A stretch of DNA of 64,000 nt. Origin: Psychrobacillus antarcticus. GTDB taxonomy: Bacteria; Bacillota; Bacilli; Bacillales_A; Planococcaceae. The notes under the pieces are model-generated. The model ran no database searches. It was given only the letters and a program-made list of their open reading frames with translations, and had not been told where the DNA came from. This document shows, piece after piece, positions 34,803 to 44,743 of this stretch (position 1 is the first letter of the stretch; each line of letters begins with the position of its first letter). Location: the NCBI RefSeq assembly GCF_029533155.1, contig NZ_JAIZDB010000009.1:1-64000 (forward strand). The letters are read 5' to 3'. The translations under genes were made by a program, and so were the position numbers.

Positions 34803-36482
34803 ATGAGGCTGACAAATCAGATCGCATATGTCATTTCAAACGCTTTAGAAAATGAATGGACTGCTGAACAAGTAGAACAGTTATTGGAAAAGCCAAAAAA
34901 TACAGAATTAGGGGATATTGCATTTCCTTGTCTTACATTAGCTAAAAAGTTACGTAAACCTCCACAACAAATAGCTGTAGAGATAAGTAAGAAGTTAGAG
35001 GACAAATTGATAGCCAGCGTTCAAGTGGCTGGTGGATACGTGAATATTTTCCTCGATCAAACGCTTGTTACAAATCAGGTTTTACAATCTATTACGGCGA
35101 ATCAACAGCAGTACGGAAGTAAAGATAGCAAGCAAGAAAAAATTGTGATCGACTTTTCTTCTCCGAATATAGCAAAGCCTTTTTCCATGGGCCATTTGCG
35201 TTCTACTGTAATCGGCAATGCCTTAGCAAATATTGCAGAGAAGAATGGGTACGAAGCTGTTCGTATTAATCATTTAGGAGATTGGGGTACACAATTTGGC
35301 AAGCTAATCCTCGCTTATAAGTTATGGGGAAACAAAGACAAAATTATAGCAGCACCCATTGAAGAGTTATTAAAGATTTATGTGCATTTTCACGATATGG
35401 CCGAAAAAGATGACACGTTAAATGCGCAAGCTCGTGCAGCTTTTAAGTCGCTCGAAGAAGGAGATGAAGGGGCTCTATCGTTATGGAAGTGGTTCAAAGA
35501 GGCATCTTTAAAGGAATTCCAATTAATCTATGAACTTTTAGGTGTCCATTTTGATTCGTATGCTGGGGAAGCTTTTTATAACGATAAAATGACTAAGGTA
35601 GTTGACGATTTAAAGGGAAAAGGATTATTAATTGAATCCGACGGTGCTTTTGTAGTAGAACTCGAAGATATGCCTCCAAGTCTAATTACTAAAAAAGATG
35701 GGGCTACCCTTTATGCTACACGCGACCTAGCAGCTGCTATGTATCGTCATCAAACATATCATGCCAGTAAAACATTTTATGTGGTTGGAAATGAACAAAC
35801 CCTTCACTTTAGGCAACTATTTTCGGTACTGGAAAAAATGGGATATGAATGGTCCAACCAGCTAGAACACGTTTCATTTGGGATGATGCTAAAAGACGGT
35901 AAAAAAATGTCTACTCGAAAGGGTAAACTCATATTACTTGCGGATGTAATTGCTGATGCTATTAAGGCTGCAAAGCATAATATTGAAGAGAAAAATCCAA
36001 CATTAGAAAACAAAGAGGAAGTCGCAAAGCAAGTTGGAGTAGGGGCGGTTATTTTCAATGATTTAAAAAATGATCGTATGAATGATATTGACTTTTCTTT
36101 GAAACAAATTCTTAATTTTGAAGGGGAAACAGGACCTTATGTCCAATATACCAACGCTAGAATTTGTTCATTGCTCGAAAAAGGTAACTTTGAGGCGGAA
36201 GCATTCACTTTTTCTTCTATTGGAGTTGAAGCTTGGCAGATTATCCAACTATTAGAGGATTTTCCGAGAGTCGTAGAAAAAGCATTTGATCATGCTGATC
36301 CTTCACAAATTGCGAAGTTTAGCTTACTGCTTGCGCGCCAGTTCAATAAATATTATGCAAACACAAAAATTTTAGCCGATGACGGAACGACTTCTTCTAA
36401 GTTAACATTCGCATTTTCCGTGTCTGTTGTCTTGAAGGAATCGTTGCGATTATTAGGTGTACCAACTCCTGAGAGGATGTAA
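34803..36482 (+). CDS. argS: Arginyl-tRNA synthetase
   Basis: A 559 aa class I aminoacyl-tRNA synthetase. The N-terminal Add-1 domain is followed by the HIGH-type motif in SPNIAKPFSMGHLRSTVIGN, the KMSK-type loop KKMSTRKGK, and the anticodon-binding domain ending LRLLGVPTPERM. The length is normal. TTGGAGG precedes the ATG. Controlled by the T-box leader above. A second argS may exist elsewhere, as in some Bacillales, but this cannot be judged. Confidence 0.96.
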   Translation: MRLTNQIAYVISNALENEWTAEQVEQLLEKPKNTELGDIAFPCLTLAKKLRKPPQQIAVEISKKLEDKLIASVQVAGGYVNIFLDQTLVTNQVLQSITANQQQYGSKDSKQEKIVIDFSSPNIAKPFSMGHLRSTVIGNALANIAEKNGYEAVRINHLGDWGTQFGKLILAYKLWGNKDKIIAAPIEELLKIYVHFHDMAEKDDTLNAQARAAFKSLEEGDEGALSLWKWFKEASLKEFQLIYELLGVHFDSYAGEAFYNDKMTKVVDDLKGKGLLIESDGAFVVELEDMPPSLITKKDGATLYATRDLAAAMYRHQTYHASKTFYVVGNEQTLHFRQLFSVLEKMGYEWSNQLEHVSFGMMLKDGKKMSTRKGKLILLADVIADAIKAAKHNIEEKNPTLENKEEVAKQVGVGAVIFNDLKNDRMNDIDFSLKQILNFEGETGPYVQYTNARICSLLEKGNFEAEAFTFSSIGVEAWQIIQLLEDFPRVVEKAFDHADPSQIAKFSLLLARQFNKYYANTKILADDGTTSSKLTFAFSVSVVLKESLRLLGVPTPERM

Positions 36483-36674
36483 ATGCTACAATTAAGAAGA
36501 AACATGAACGACTTGAATAGGAAATTGATGGTTTACGTTCTGAAATAATGCAAAAACGGATATTTTTTAAGTTAGCCCAATAATCTCAGGATTACTGGGC
36601 CCATCTTTCCTATACAGATTTATCACACTAATGAAAGAGCAAACGTAGACTAGAATAAAAGGAGTGACCTTACC

Positions 36675-37325
36675 ATGCACTTTCACTCAAATGAATTTTC
36701 CTCCTACCCTCAAAATCCTGCACAATACACCGCACCAGTTCGATACTTTTTGAATAAATCATCTAGTTATGACCAGCGCTACTTTAAGAGTAAAGCAGCG
36801 GTCGACTTTGAAAGCATGAACCGGCTTCTCTGGCTAGAGCATGTCAATTGGACTAGAATGACCATCACAAGTATTGTATTCAACTTACCTGACCTACCTT
36901 CTGTGCAAGAACGACTTTTACAAAATGCGACCGATCTAGGAAATTGTATTCGGCCCTTTTACGGCGATCAAATCGCCGACAAATATGCTGCACTCATAAA
37001 AGAACACTTAGTTTTAGCAGCCGAACTCGTAACGGCAGCAGTAAAAGGTGATGCTAAAACAGCAGAGCAAAAAGAAAAAGAATGGTATCGCAACGCAGAT
37101 GATATTGCGATTTTTTTAAGTAATATTAATCCCTATTTAACGAAAGAAGAAGTGCAGCGAATGTTTTATACGCATCTCGCATTAACAAAATCCGAGGCGG
37201 TATATATGATTCAAAAAAAATATAAAGAGGATATTATAGTATTTGACCAAATAGAAGCAGAAATTTTGGAAATGTCGGACATGATATCACATGCAATTAT
37301 TAGGCAATTTCCTCATATGTTTTAA
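36675..37325 (+). CDS. Helical protein of a Bacillus family often mislabelled acetylglutamate kinase
   Basis: A 216 aa, mostly helical soluble protein: LLWLEHVNWTRMTITSIVFN, IRPFYGDQIADKYAALIKEH, WYRNADDIAIFLSNINPYLT. The same blocks occur in a Bacillus/Paenibacillus family that databases often call acetylglutamate kinase without reason: no kinase fold is visible here. The spaced His, Glu and Asp residues in the helices suggest a four-helix bundle, perhaps metal binding (inference). AAGGAGTGACC precedes the ATG. Function unknown. Confidence 0.72.
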   Translation: MHFHSNEFSSYPQNPAQYTAPVRYFLNKSSSYDQRYFKSKAAVDFESMNRLLWLEHVNWTRMTITSIVFNLPDLPSVQERLLQNATDLGNCIRPFYGDQIADKYAALIKEHLVLAAELVTAAVKGDAKTAEQKEKEWYRNADDIAIFLSNINPYLTKEEVQRMFYTHLALTKSEAVYMIQKKYKEDIIVFDQIEAEILEMSDMISHAIIRQFPHMF

Positions 37326-37329
37326 ATAC

Positions 37330-37363
37330 AAAAAGGGCTTTGGACTAATTCCAAGCTCTTTTT
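37330..37363 (+). terminator. Terminator after the 216-aa helical protein gene
   Basis: GGGCTTTGGA pairs imperfectly with TCCAAGCTC and is followed by TTTTTT. Confidence 0.7.
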
Positions 37364-37499
37364 TATAAGATAAGTATATAAAAATGTCTCGTGTAAACTG
37401 GGTTCGGAATACTTTAAAGAATGGATAATACTACTGATTTCTGTTACATGTGGTGTACAAAGGCTAAGAGCGCCACGTCCTGCGGCAACGATTGCATAA

Positions 37500-37546
37500 C
37501 CCACATCCTGTGGGCCTCAACGCCTTCGTGACCAACATCCTGTTGG
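37500..37546 (+). repeat. Tandem hairpins with identical ATCCT loops
   Basis: CCCAC-ATCCT-GTGGG (37500-37514) is followed 17 bases later by CCAAC-ATCCT-GTTGG (37532-37546), each with GCCTCA after it. The stems differ by paired changes; the loops are identical. Confidence 0.65.
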
Positions 37547-37968
37547 CCTCAGTGGGCACGGCTTCAATCTGCTCATCACTACGAAAACATATGCTCATGC
37601 GGTTGCTCGTCTTTCCTGTAGGTCTTTCAGCTCGTGCACCTGTCGCTTCGCTATGGTTGCAGAAAACACTTGCTGTTCCCACAGGATTCTGAGTTAATGT
37701 GGGGATAAAACCGTCTGTTGAATGTAGGAATGAAATTGTGTAAGGAAGGATGAAGATAGTAGATTTCCTTTTTACTAGTGGAAATAATGAAAAATAGTAA
37801 GTATCTATCCAATAAAGAAGCGGAATAGCAAACGAAATTGCATCTTCGTGAGCTTCTTCTCTATATAGAAATTTAGCTTTTCTCTAGTTAACAAAAAATG
37901 CACTAACTTGTTTCTAGAAGTTGTAGAAGGGCGACGGACAGTCAATAGCCATAAGTTTACCGAGAAAA

Positions 37969-38008
37969 AAAGAAGCTGGTCGTGACTTCAGTCACGACCA
38001 GCTTCTTT
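37969..38008. terminator. Long perfect hairpin in repeat copy B
   Basis: AAAGAAGCTGGTCGTGACT and its reverse complement flank a two-base loop. On the minus strand a TTTTTT run follows, making a strong minus-strand terminator; on the plus strand TTTAAAAAA follows. Confidence 0.8.
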
Positions 38009-38186
38009 AAAAAATCAAACGGTAATTATATAGCAATAAGCCTGTCCAAAGCCCTTCGAAAGCAGTAGAAACAGGTTTAGATCCTAAAGGACCTGGCGTT
38101 TTATTGCCCGGTTTTTTTAAGGTTCAATATAAAGGGTTTTTTAGTGACTAATAGAATAAGTATAAGAGTGTGTAATGGGAGGATAG

Positions 38187-39086
38187 GTGATAAAGATAAT
38201 TGAATCAGTTAATAAGTATCCAATGCTCCCATTAGTAATGACGATGTTTGTTTATTTTTCGGAGCTCTATTTGTTTCTTCTCGATTATATTTCGAATTTT
38301 TTCTTTTGGACTGTATTGTTCTTGCTCGTTATATTATGGTCATCTTTTTTACTCGGAACTCGAAAGACTAAAATCTACAAACATACTTTTGTGTTTTCCT
38401 TAATCGCTTCGTTATTCTTACTGGTATATGAATTTCCAATTATGTTCGCAAACGAAAACAACTATATAGTATCTTCATATGTACCTCCAGAAGAACTAAT
38501 AAAAAACACAGGAATTTATTTATTACCTGTGAATTCCATCGAAATTCAGCAACAAGATGCTTTAAATGAACAAGTTTTTCGAGATGTTAATAGTCACTTG
38601 TTAATTCTAGACATAGTTAAAGGAACTAATTTTCAAGTCTATTCGGGGAAAACTACCTTAATCTATAAAATGGCTAGAATCAATCTAGAGGTAGATTATT
38701 TTCAACAGATGTCAGTCAATGTAAAGTCGTATTTAAATACGACTAATCCAGCAATAGACGAGTTTCTTTCTAGAAGTAATTTAGGAGGGAACAGTGCAGG
38801 CTTAGCTCTCGTTCTATCTAGTTTATCGGAGCAGGGAGAATTTAAAAATGATATACCAATCGGTGTAACTGGAGCTATCAATAAATCTGGAAAAGCAATT
38901 GAGATTGGTCAAGTAAAAGAAAAAGTTATAAGTGCAAATACAATCGGTCTCCCTTATATAATTCTCCCTATTGGGAATTTCGAAGAAGGTAACGATGCAA
39001 GAAAATCGTTAAATCTTCCGATAGAAATTATAGGTGTTCGAGATGTGGAGGATGCAATCCAACATATTAATGAGTTGAATAAATGA
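38187..39086 (+). CDS. Membrane-anchored Lon-type (S16) serine protease
   Basis: A 299 aa protein. Residues about 12-88 hold three hydrophobic segments; the C-terminal part is a Lon proteolytic domain with the catalytic Ser203 in GGNSAGLAL and Lys246 in GQVKEKV. Their 43-residue spacing equals that of E. coli Lon Ser679/Lys722. There is no AAA+ ATPase and no PDZ domain, unlike Lon or YlbL-type proteases, so the substrate must be reached without unfolding. The GTG start follows GGGAGGATAG. It lies just after repeat copy B. Confidence 0.8.
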   Translation: MIKIIESVNKYPMLPLVMTMFVYFSELYLFLLDYISNFFFWTVLFLLVILWSSFLLGTRKTKIYKHTFVFSLIASLFLLVYEFPIMFANENNYIVSSYVPPEELIKNTGIYLLPVNSIEIQQQDALNEQVFRDVNSHLLILDIVKGTNFQVYSGKTTLIYKMARINLEVDYFQQMSVNVKSYLNTTNPAIDEFLSRSNLGGNSAGLALVLSSLSEQGEFKNDIPIGVTGAINKSGKAIEIGQVKEKVISANTIGLPYIILPIGNFEEGNDARKSLNLPIEIIGVRDVEDAIQHINELNK

Positions 39087-39245
39087 ATCTTTTCAAGTGG
39101 AGAGTTGTCTTCTAATCTAATTGTCATACTAATAGCCACTAATATCATATTGTTAATCGTATGGATGTTTATCAATCCTATTTCCAAGTTTGTCCTTATG
39201 ACTTCTAGGCTTTTTTAAGTAATCTAATGAAAGAAGGATTTTGTT

Positions 39246-40400
39246 ATGCCATTAACCATTAATCCACGTGCTAATGCACTAGAAGTACCAGGTATACGAA
39301 AATTTTCCAATCAGCTAGTCAATTTTCCAAATGCTATCAATTTGACAATTGGTCAGCCTGACTTTCCAACACCTATTTCCGTGAAAGAAGCTGGAATTAG
39401 GGCAATCGAACAAAACTTAACTGGTTATTCCCACAATGCCGGTTTACTAGAATTAAGAGAAGCAGTCAATACTTTTTTCTCGAACAAATATGGTTTTTCA
39501 TATGACCCACAGCATGAAATTGTCATTACAAATGGCGCTAGTGAAGCGATTGACTCGATTTTTAGAACGATATTAGTAGAAGGTGATGAAGTTATTTTAC
39601 CAGCACCAATTTATTCTGGGTATGTACCAGTTATTGAATTATGTGGAGCAAAAGTCGTCTATCTAGATACGACAGATACCGCTTTTCAGCCATCCGCAGA
39701 GCAACTTGAAAAGCTAATTACGGACAAGACAAAAGCAGTTCTGTTCAATAACCCTTCGAACCCAACAGGAATAGTTATGCAAAGAGAAACAATGGATGAG
39801 TTGGTTCAGATGCTTAAAGACAAAGATGTATATATTCTGACGGATGAAATTTATAGTGAGAATACATTTTCGGGGAGTCATATTTCCTTAGCATCCTACA
39901 GTGAAATCAGAGATAAACTATTTTGTTTACATGGTGTTTCTAAATCCCATTCTATGACTGGGTGGAGAATTGGTTTTGTCATGGGACCGGCAGAGATTAT
40001 GAAAAAAGTGACGCTCGTACATGCCTATAATTCCATCTGCTCTTCGTTACCAGCACAGTATGCTGCAATCGAAGCATTAACAAATGCAAAAGACACACCG
40101 GCAGAAATGAATATGGAATATGTAAGGAGAAGAGACTATGTGTATCATCGATTATTAGAAATAGGATTATCTGTTGAAAAACCGAATGGTGCGTTCTATA
40201 TTTTCCCTTCTATAAAAGCATATGGCATGAGTTCGTTTGAGTTTGCCACAAAACTTTTACACAGTGGTGGGCTTGCAGTCGTTCCGGGGAGCACTTTTAC
40301 ACCATACGGCGAGGGATATATTCGAATTTCGTACGCCTACTCGATGCCAATTCTCGTTGAAGGCTTAAATCGATTAGAAAATTTTATACAAACTCTTTAA
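39246..40400 (+). CDS. patA: PatA-like aminotransferase (class I, PLP-dependent)
   Basis: A 384 aa fold-type I aminotransferase. The PLP-lysine motif is in HGVSKSHSMTGWRIGF, with NNPSNPTG and the substrate-carboxylate arginine in YIRISYAYS. The whole pattern and start (INPRANALEVPGIRKFSNQL) resemble B. subtilis PatA, which acts in lysine/diaminopimelate synthesis on N-acetylated intermediates; related enzymes use other amino acids. GAAGGAT precedes the ATG. A terminator follows. Confidence 0.85.
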   Translation: MPLTINPRANALEVPGIRKFSNQLVNFPNAINLTIGQPDFPTPISVKEAGIRAIEQNLTGYSHNAGLLELREAVNTFFSNKYGFSYDPQHEIVITNGASEAIDSIFRTILVEGDEVILPAPIYSGYVPVIELCGAKVVYLDTTDTAFQPSAEQLEKLITDKTKAVLFNNPSNPTGIVMQRETMDELVQMLKDKDVYILTDEIYSENTFSGSHISLASYSEIRDKLFCLHGVSKSHSMTGWRIGFVMGPAEIMKKVTLVHAYNSICSSLPAQYAAIEALTNAKDTPAEMNMEYVRRRDYVYHRLLEIGLSVEKPNGAFYIFPSIKAYGMSSFEFATKLLHSGGLAVVPGSTFTPYGEGYIRISYAYSMPILVEGLNRLENFIQTL

Positions 40401-40479
40401 AACTAGCAAACACTAGACTTCATAGTTCCCATTTATAATGAAACTGAGTTAGACGAGTTGATGTGAAATAGTAACATAC

Positions 40480-40525
40480 TAAAAGAGATTCTTTTGCTAG
40501 TTTCATAGCAGAAGAATCTCTTTTT
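40480..40525. terminator. Bidirectional terminator between patA and ykvI
   Basis: AAAGAGATTCTTTTGCTA pairs with TAGCAGAAGAATCTCTTT, with T-runs on both strands. It ends both convergent units. Confidence 0.9.
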
Positions 40526-40541
40526 ACTTACATATTCGAAA

Positions 40542-41591
40542 TCATGCTCTCTTTTTATATGTAAACCAAGAAATAATAATCGCAACAATTAAAAGGAAAC
40601 CTAAATATCCTGTGATTGGATAGACAGTTCCGACAAGATTTACAAAACCTAAGAAACTAGCAATAAAAGCTATAACTCCAAATAGAATAGTAAATGCCTT
40701 GAAAGAAGGTTTTTCCGGTTTCACGATTCGTGCAGAAAAGGCATAAAGCATTGCAACTGCAGTGTTGTAAATCATACCAATCAACACAATTGCCATCAAA
40801 AAGCCAACAGCTGGATGTATTGCATTTGATAATGTAATCATTGGCATGGCTACATCAGAAACTTTATCCAGTTGTGTTAACAAGGAGATATTGATTAATA
40901 TAATCAACAATCCTAATCCTAGTCCGCCGATAATTCCTCCGCGACCCGCTACTTTTTGATCTTTTACTGTACCGCCAATTACTGTAATCATCGCAACTCC
41001 GGCAGCAATATTATAAGATACATATAGTAATGCGCCCATAATCCAATTGGAAGCTGCTGGAGATGTTTTTGCTACAGCTGCATCCATATCAAAAGAAGAA
41101 GGATCATAATTAAATAATGAATATCCGGCTATTAAAAGAACCATCACAAGTAAAAAGGGGGTAACTGCACTTATCAACCCAATTACTTTCTTTACATTCA
41201 GCGTAACAGATATAATCGATATAACTGCCATAAAGAGACTTCCTGCAAATGCCGGCAATCCAAATTGCTCTTCAAAGATTGCTCCGGCCCCAGAGAACAT
41301 AACGACGGTTACTCCGAATAAGAAAAATGTGATAAGTATATCGACAAAAACCCCCAAATACCGACCACAAATATGGTAAATAACATCTTTATGCGAAGTC
41401 GTTTGTAAACGACTTCCTAATTGCGTTAAATTCATCCCGAGGAAAGCAAAAAGAATGGTAGCGATTACAGACCCAACAATACCTAGGTAACCAAAACTGG
41501 TGAAAAACTGTAAAGTCTCTTGTCCTGATGCAAATCCTGCTCCAACAATAATTCCTATAAAAGCAGATCCGATTTGAAAACTTTTCTTCAT
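40542..41591 (-). CDS. ykvI: YkvI-family membrane transporter
   Basis: A 349 aa polytopic protein with about ten helices of the YkvI family, distantly like the APC/NSS amino-acid transporters. It has GAGFASGQE near the start, where the unwound first helix of such transporters binds substrate. The ATG at 41591 has GGAG nine bases upstream. It is the last gene of the acyl-amino-acid operon (83 bases after the racemase), so it may move amino acids or their N-acyl forms (inference). Confidence 0.8.
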   Translation of the reverse strand: MKKSFQIGSAFIGIIVGAGFASGQETLQFFTSFGYLGIVGSVIATILFAFLGMNLTQLGSRLQTTSHKDVIYHICGRYLGVFVDILITFFLFGVTVVMFSGAGAIFEEQFGLPAFAGSLFMAVISIISVTLNVKKVIGLISAVTPFLLVMVLLIAGYSLFNYDPSSFDMDAAVAKTSPAASNWIMGALLYVSYNIAAGVAMITVIGGTVKDQKVAGRGGIIGGLGLGLLIILINISLLTQLDKVSDVAMPMITLSNAIHPAVGFLMAIVLIGMIYNTAVAMLYAFSARIVKPEKPSFKAFTILFGVIAFIASFLGFVNLVGTVYPITGYLGFLLIVAIIISWFTYKKRA

Positions 41592-41674
41592 CTTTAACAA
41601 CTCCTGACTATTTATAATATTCCGAATATTTTAAAGGTGAAGCGCCCACTTTAAGTAAAGGGACGCTTATTCGT

Positions 41675-42784
41675 TTATGCTTTAAAATGGAACTGTTCCA
41701 CAGTGTAACGATCCATTGCTTCAATATTCGGTTCATATCCAATACCGTAGCCAGTAGGAACCGTAATATATCCATCTTCGGCTACTACTTCAGGAGTAAT
41801 TACATCTTCCTCCCAATAGCGGGAAGAGCCAGCAGTATCACCAGGCAATATAAAGTTTGGTAGTGTCGTTAAAGCTACATTATGAGCACGCCCTATCCCT
41901 GATTCTAGCATTCCACCACACCATACAGGGATGTTGTTTTCCATACAGAAGTCATGAATTTTTTTCGATTCGGTTAAGCCACCAACACGTCCGATTTTGA
42001 TATTAATTATTTTTGTACTGCCAAGTTCAACAGCTTTGCGTGTATCTTCCAACGAGTGAATGCTTTCATCTAAACAAATAGGCGTTTTTAACTCTTTTTG
42101 CAATTTTGCATGATCAATAATATCATCAGAAGCTAAAGGCTGTTCAATCATTGTCAAATTAAACTCATCTAGTTGTTTTAGTACATCTATATCATCTAAT
42201 GTATACGCAGAGTTCGCATCTGCCATAAGGGGAACGGTAGGAAAAGCTTCTCTGAGTGCTTGAATTACATTTATGTCAAAGCCTGGCTTTATTTTAACTT
42301 TTATTCTTTTATATCCTTCCGCTACATAACCACGAACGAGTTCGATTAAATCCTCTGTACTTTTTTGGATACCAATACTAATACCGACTTCAATTTTTCC
42401 TGCTGTTCCACCAAGCGCTTCTGCTAATGTCAACTTATTGCGCTTTGCATATAAATCCCAAATTGCTCCTTCAACAGCTGCTTTCGCCATATTATTCTTG
42501 CGAAGAGGAGCAAATAGGTCATTAACTTCATCAGGGTGTGTAATCTCTCTATCCAATACTAAAGGTATTAAAAAATCTCTTATCATATGTAAATTGGTCT
42601 CGAGCGTTTCTTCGTTATACCAAGGTGAGTGAAATGCTGTAGATTCCCCCCAACCTGTATTTCCGAGTTCATCTGTTACTTCTAATAGAAGGAATTCTTT
42701 ATCTTGGAAAGTGCCAAAACTTGTGGTAAAAGCGGATTTCATCGTCATTTTCATTTTACGAATATTTACTTCTTTAATAAGCAT
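41675..42784 (-). CDS. N-succinylamino acid racemase / o-succinylbenzoate synthase family enzyme
   Basis: A 369 aa enolase-superfamily enzyme of the MLE subgroup. Catalytic lysines K162-x-K164 in RIKVKIKPG and K263 in NIKIGRVGG; metal ligands D189, E214 and D239 in MADAN, IEQPL and CLDES. This family includes menaquinone OSB synthase and N-succinylamino acid racemase (NSAR). No menaquinone gene is near; instead an N-acyltransferase and an M20 deacylase flank it, the arrangement known from Geobacillus for conversion of D- to L-amino acids. The racemase role is therefore preferred. Confidence 0.88.
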   Translation of the reverse strand: MLIKEVNIRKMKMTMKSAFTTSFGTFQDKEFLLLEVTDELGNTGWGESTAFHSPWYNEETLETNLHMIRDFLIPLVLDREITHPDEVNDLFAPLRKNNMAKAAVEGAIWDLYAKRNKLTLAEALGGTAGKIEVGISIGIQKSTEDLIELVRGYVAEGYKRIKVKIKPGFDINVIQALREAFPTVPLMADANSAYTLDDIDVLKQLDEFNLTMIEQPLASDDIIDHAKLQKELKTPICLDESIHSLEDTRKAVELGSTKIINIKIGRVGGLTESKKIHDFCMENNIPVWCGGMLESGIGRAHNVALTTLPNFILPGDTAGSSRYWEEDVITPEVVAEDGYITVPTGYGIGYEPNIEAMDRYTVEQFHFKA

Positions 42785-42785
42785 A

Positions 42786-43610
42786 TTATTTCTCCTCTGT
42801 TTCTAATGGTATCGTTGATTTTTGAACAAATTGATAATAGTTAACTGGTTCATCTGTTTTTCGCACGGAAACGATTGCATAACCATTTGAAAATAATGTT
42901 TGGATAATTTTTCGAATTTGCAAACGCCATTTTAAAGCTATTTCAGGACTTACAGTTTTCATCGTTTGAAATTGCTGGGGAATAGGAACTTCATAACCCT
43001 GTCCTGATGGCTCAAATAAATCTGGTTCAACTAAAACAGGTAGATTTTCTACAGAGATAACAGTTTGAAATGGGTTTTCAAAAATAATTGCATGTGGCAT
43101 CCATTTTTCCTGCACACGTTCACTTGTAATTCTCCATTCAACTTGCAAGCGATCGGTTGGTAAACCGGCATTAATCCCCCCTGTCATTTCCCCATAACAG
43201 TTCTCTATATACGTGTCTACGACTCCATAAAGCTTCGAAACATTCAAAAAGGCATTGCGACTTTCTAGTGGGTCGAATGTCCAAGTGATTAGTCTATATC
43301 CCATTTCTTTTGCAACTATAAGCTGCTCATCTTTTAGCATTTTACCGATGCCTTTTGCTTGAAAATCTTGGTGAATACCCAGCATATGAGAGCATAAATA
43401 TGTTTCGTTGTTTTTATAACCAGGGAAGCCATAAGAAAACCCGACTAATTTTTCACCATCAAATGCTCCAATGATCAATCCGCCATTTTTAACTGCTGTA
43501 AGCGTTTGATGGGTAGGAATTGCGCCCATGCCCCAAACGGTTTCTTCTAATTGTTGAATAAGGAGCATTTCTTCCTTTGTTTCTAATACACGAATGTCAA
43601 TCTGGGCCAT
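42786..43610 (-). CDS. GNAT-family acyltransferase, probable amino-acid N-succinyltransferase
   Basis: A 274 aa protein. The N-terminal GNAT fold has [11 protein letters not shown] and the acyl-CoA-binding [15 protein letters not shown]. The C-terminal half is an extension found in acyltransferases next to NSAR genes. In the known pathway the enzyme attaches succinate from succinyl-CoA to a D-amino acid, which the racemase then inverts. Start ATG at 43610, with AGGGG eight bases upstream. Only one base separates its stop from the racemase ATG. Confidence 0.82.
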   Translation of the reverse strand: MAQIDIRVLETKEEMLLIQQLEETVWGMGAIPTHQTLTAVKNGGLIIGAFDGEKLVGFSYGFPGYKNNETYLCSHMLGIHQDFQAKGIGKMLKDEQLIVAKEMGYRLITWTFDPLESRNAFLNVSKLYGVVDTYIENCYGEMTGGINAGLPTDRLQVEWRITSERVQEKWMPHAIIFENPFQTVISVENLPVLVEPDLFEPSGQGYEVPIPQQFQTMKTVSPEIALKWRLQIRKIIQTLFSNGYAIVSVRKTDEPVNYYQFVQKSTIPLETEEK

Positions 43611-43615
43611 TCTCT

Positions 43616-44743
43616 TCACCCCTCTTTTTGGAAAGTACCGATAACGGTCTTCGTAAGAATCTCAATACCAGTTAATATACTATCATGGTTAAACGACATA
43701 TTGGGATGATGTAGTCCAGGAACTAAATCACACCCTAATCCTAGCATTGTCGTTTTAATGGAAGGTCTTTTTAACGTATAAAAGTGAAAATCCTCTCCTC
43801 CTGGAGTAACGATTGGAGGGACATAATGATCTTGACCAATCGTATCAATAATTGCCACTTTCATAAATTCTACTGCTGTTGCATCATTCTCTGCTGCAGC
43901 AATTTCCGTTTCAATATGAAAATCTATCGTACTATTATTTAAGAATGCAACAGATTGAATAGCATGTTCCACTTTCGCGATTAACTCATCCATCGCTGCA
44001 TTTGTTTGCGCTCGAACATCTATACTAAATTCTGCAGTACCAGGAATGATGTTGGCAGATTCTCCACCTGCTTGAAATTTTGTAAGCTTTGCAGAATAAG
44101 ACATCATTGGGTCTAGGTAAATACCTTGAATAGCTTGCACAATTTGTGCGCCAACTTCAATCGCGTTGATGCCAAGATGTGGTCTTGCACCATGTGCTTC
44201 CATCCCGTGAATTTTACCGACAATTAGTTTTGCTGCACCATGTAAAATGGCGGGGGCAGCATAGCCGTTTCGAAGTTCTTGAATAGGGCGAAGATGAACA
44301 CCGTACAAAAAGTCGATATCATCTACTAAGTCTTTTTCAATATAAGAAAGTGCTCCTGTACCTTTCTCTTCCGCTGGCTGAAATAATACTTTTAATGTCC
44401 CAAGTTTGGGAATACCTAGTTTCTTCAATAAAAGCAGAGTTCCTATAGCCATCGTCATATGCGCATCATGACCACAGGAATGGTTTGCTTTAAACTCGCC
44501 ATCCACTTCTTGCCAAAGGGCGTCCATATCTGTTCGAAGTCCTACGCAAGGTTTTCCACTACCGACCGTAACTACTAAGCCAGTGGAGTCTTCAAAAGTA
44601 GTTACATGAAAACCTTCCTGTACTAAAAAGTCTTTCAAATACTCGGTTGTCGAAAACTCTTTCCAGCTAATTTCAGGATTTGCATGAAGATGTTGAAATA
44701 CTGCTTCCACAGTAGATTTTATTTCTAATAATGCTTGTTTCAT
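43616..44743 (-). CDS. M20-family amidohydrolase, probable N-acyl-L-amino acid deacylase
   Basis: A 375 aa M20D-type metallopeptidase. Metal-binding residues lie in SCGHDAHMTMA, AEEKGTGA and GVHLRP, and a late PGGEDFHFY is conserved. The family removes acyl groups from N-acyl-L-amino acids. With the flanking racemase and acyltransferase it would release the L-amino acid from its N-succinyl form. The start overlaps the regulator's stop by four bases. Confidence 0.88.
   Translation of the reverse strand: MKQALLEIKSTVEAVFQHLHANPEISWKEFSTTEYLKDFLVQEGFHVTTFEDSTGLVVTVGSGKPCVGLRTDMDALWQEVDGEFKANHSCGHDAHMTMAIGTLLLLKKLGIPKLGTLKVLFQPAEEKGTGALSYIEKDLVDDIDFLYGVHLRPIQELRNGYAAPAILHGAAKLIVGKIHGMEAHGARPHLGINAIEVGAQIVQAIQGIYLDPMMSYSAKLTKFQAGGESANIIPGTAEFSIDVRAQTNAAMDELIAKVEHAIQSVAFLNNSTIDFHIETEIAAAENDATAVEFMKVAIIDTIGQDHYVPPIVTPGGEDFHFYTLKRPSIKTTMLGLGCDLVPGLHHPNMSFNHDSILTGIEILTKTVIGTFQKEG

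Larger units (their letters stand above)
37374..38120 (+). repeat. Dispersed non-coding repeat element, copy B (longest)
   Basis: Starts GTATATAAAAAT, contains TAATACTACTGATTTCTGTT then ACATGTGG, shares GGCTAAG(A/G)GCGCCACGTC and a stretch of about 220 bases (37881-38105) with copy C, and ends with ACCTGGC/GCCCGGT plus a T-run. It is longer than copies A and C, with extra tandem hairpins near 37500. No gene fits the 860 bases between 37325 and 38187. Confidence 0.82.

Noticed and set aside
36483-36600. Possible small gene after argS (reading EIDGLRSEIMQKRIFFKLAQ)
   Set aside because: The frame has a stop seven codons in and no start; too short to call a relic with confidence.
37464-37692. 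Two overlapping ORFs of 66-72 codons on opposite strands
   Set aside because: They read through the hairpin repeats of element copy B; composition is driven by the repeat.
41675-42784. Menaquinone o-succinylbenzoate synthase (menC) as the primary call
   Set aside because: The fold allows it, but no men gene is near and the coupled acyltransferase and deacylase fit the racemase pathway better.
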